Assembly: GCA_030159235.1 (NCBI GenBank)
Contig: BSBG01000001.1
Span: forward strand, 372,001 to 436,000
Direction of reading: 5' to 3'
DNA length: 64,000 nt
DNA from: Bacillus safensis
GTDB lineage: Bacteria > Bacillota > Bacilli > Bacillales > Bacillaceae
Position 1 is the first letter of the stretch. Every line of letters begins with the position of its first letter. The translations under genes and the position numbers were made by a program. Below the pieces are notes generated by a model. It was not told the origin of the DNA. It worked only from the letters and a program-made list of their open reading frames with translations, and ran no database searches. This document shows positions 63,227-64,000 of this stretch, one piece after another.

Positions 63227-64000
63227 TCATATTAGCTGTTTACAAATGACCAGCCTCTGAATTTCACTTGTTCCTTCATAAATTTCACAAATTTTCGCAT
63301 CACGAAAGTAACGTTCTGCTTGATAACGAGTCGTATAACCATCCATGCCTAACAAATGAATCGCTTCAGTACTGATCTCAACCGCCGTTTTTGACGCAAA
63401 AAGCTTTGCCATTGATGCTTCCTTTGTGACTGGACGATTCGCCTCTTTGTAAGAGGCCGCTTGATAGACGAGCAGCTTGGTGGCCTCAAGCTTCGCCGCC
63501 AAATCGCCCAGTCGAATGGTCGTTTCAATACCTGCTGGATGCTGCTTTAAATAGGCCACTGCCTCGGTTAATGCGGCTTCTGCAATGCCAAGACTTTGAG
63601 CTGCGATACCGATTCTCCCCGCATTTAAGCTGGACATGGCAATTTGAAAGCCCTCTCCTTCTGCACCGAGCAGCTGATATTTAGGAATTCTTACGCCATC
63701 AAAATGAAGCGTGACTGTTTTTGAACCGTGCAGTCCCATCTTTTTCTCATCTTTTCCAATCGTAAATCCAGGCGTATCTTTCTCAACAATAAATGCCGAT
63801 ATATTTTTTCTCGCAGAAGCAGGATCTGTCACTGCAAAGACAAGATACAGTTCTGCTTCTCCTCCGCTTGTGATAAATATTTTTGTCCCATTTAACACAT
63901 AATCGTCGCCCAACCGCTCTGCTCTTAACTGAATACTAGAGGCATCTGATCCAGCCTTCGGTTCAGTCAGGCAAAAGGCTCCAAGCTTCTGCCCGGATGC
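63227..64000 (-). CDS. Second acyl-CoA dehydrogenase (partial, runs off the window)
   Basis: The last 257 codons of an acyl-CoA dehydrogenase are in the window; the N-terminus is beyond the right edge. [29 protein letters not shown] and the catalytic Glu in [13 protein letters not shown] are present. It is clearly a paralog of the adjacent AcdA, with a segment [10 protein letters not shown] lacking the usual KERKQFGK motif. The pair is a tandem duplicate with probable different chain-length preference. Confidence 0.9.
   Translation of the reverse strand, partial: ASGQKLGAFCLTEPKAGSDASSIQLRAERLGDDYVLNGTKIFITSGGEAELYLVFAVTDPASARKNISAFIVEKDTPGFTIGKDEKKMGLHGSKTVTLHFDGVRIPKYQLLGAEGEGFQIAMSSLNAGRIGIAAQSLGIAEAALTEAVAYLKQHPAGIETTIRLGDLAAKLEATKLLVYQAASYKEANRPVTKEASMAKLFASKTAVEISTEAIHLLGMDGYTTRYQAERYFRDAKICEIYEGTSEIQRLVICKQLI

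Overview
The window is a stretch of Firmicutes chromosome of the Bacillus subtilis lineage. Protein sequences and gene order (mbl-spoIIID-ywoHG-bcrC ... nrgAB-spoIIQ ... ywmDC-spoIID-murAA ... atpIBEFHAGDC-upp-glyA ... prfA-racA-maeA-tdk-rpmE-rho-glpX-murAB-tal-fbaA-spo0F-pyrG-rpoE-acdA) follow the B. subtilis 168 backbone but diverge enough to suggest a sister species. The Bacillus pumilus/safensis/altitudinis group is my inference. Most genes are read from the minus strand. No rRNA, tRNA, CRISPR array, phage or insertion sequence was seen.

Layout. 1-10.7 kb: mbl start, spoIIID, a MarR/MFS pair, bcrC, an MFS exporter, a polar amino-acid ABC transporter that breaks the B. subtilis order, the TnrA-type ammonium operon nrgAB, spoIIQ and ywnH. 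10.7-15.6 kb: an accessory block with a peptide-type ABC exporter, a MauE-like membrane protein, two membrane-anchored thioredoxin-like proteins (CMTC and CPHC), a 64-residue six-cysteine peptide, a 131-residue soluble protein and a small membrane protein. I read this as a candidate disulfide-peptide (bacteriocin-like) production locus. 15.6-17.5 kb: a zinc-starvation operon with Zur boxes (zinc-free L33, ZagA-type GTPase, zinc-free S14). 17.7-23.4 kb: a molybdenum/formate block (moaA, fdhD, an OFA-family transporter, an FdhF/YdeP-type oxidoreductase).

23.4-36.8 kb: two secreted vWA proteins, spoIID, murAA, ywmB, ywzB, ywmA and the complete F1Fo ATP synthase operon with a ~250-nt leader. 37-44.5 kb: upp, glyA, ywlG, rpiB, ywlE, mntP, ywlC (with a DnaA-box cluster at its 5' end), ywlB, spoIIR and a lipoprotein. 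44.6-60.9 kb: prmC-prfA, racA, maeA-ywkB, tdk, rpmE, rho, glpX, murAB, tal, fbaA, spo0F, ywjG, pyrG (with a CTP-sensing leader) and rpoE. 61-64 kb: two small membrane proteins and two tandem acyl-CoA dehydrogenases, the second cut by the window end.

How the genes work together: several stages of sporulation are represented (spo0F, racA, spoIIR, spoIIQ, spoIID, spoIIID), along with peptidoglycan precursor supply and carrier recycling (murAA, murAB, bcrC), energy supply (atp operon), nucleotide salvage and synthesis (upp, tdk, pyrG), and nitrogen and zinc starvation responses. Many start codons here are TTG or GTG; starts were chosen by Shine-Dalgarno spacing and family length.
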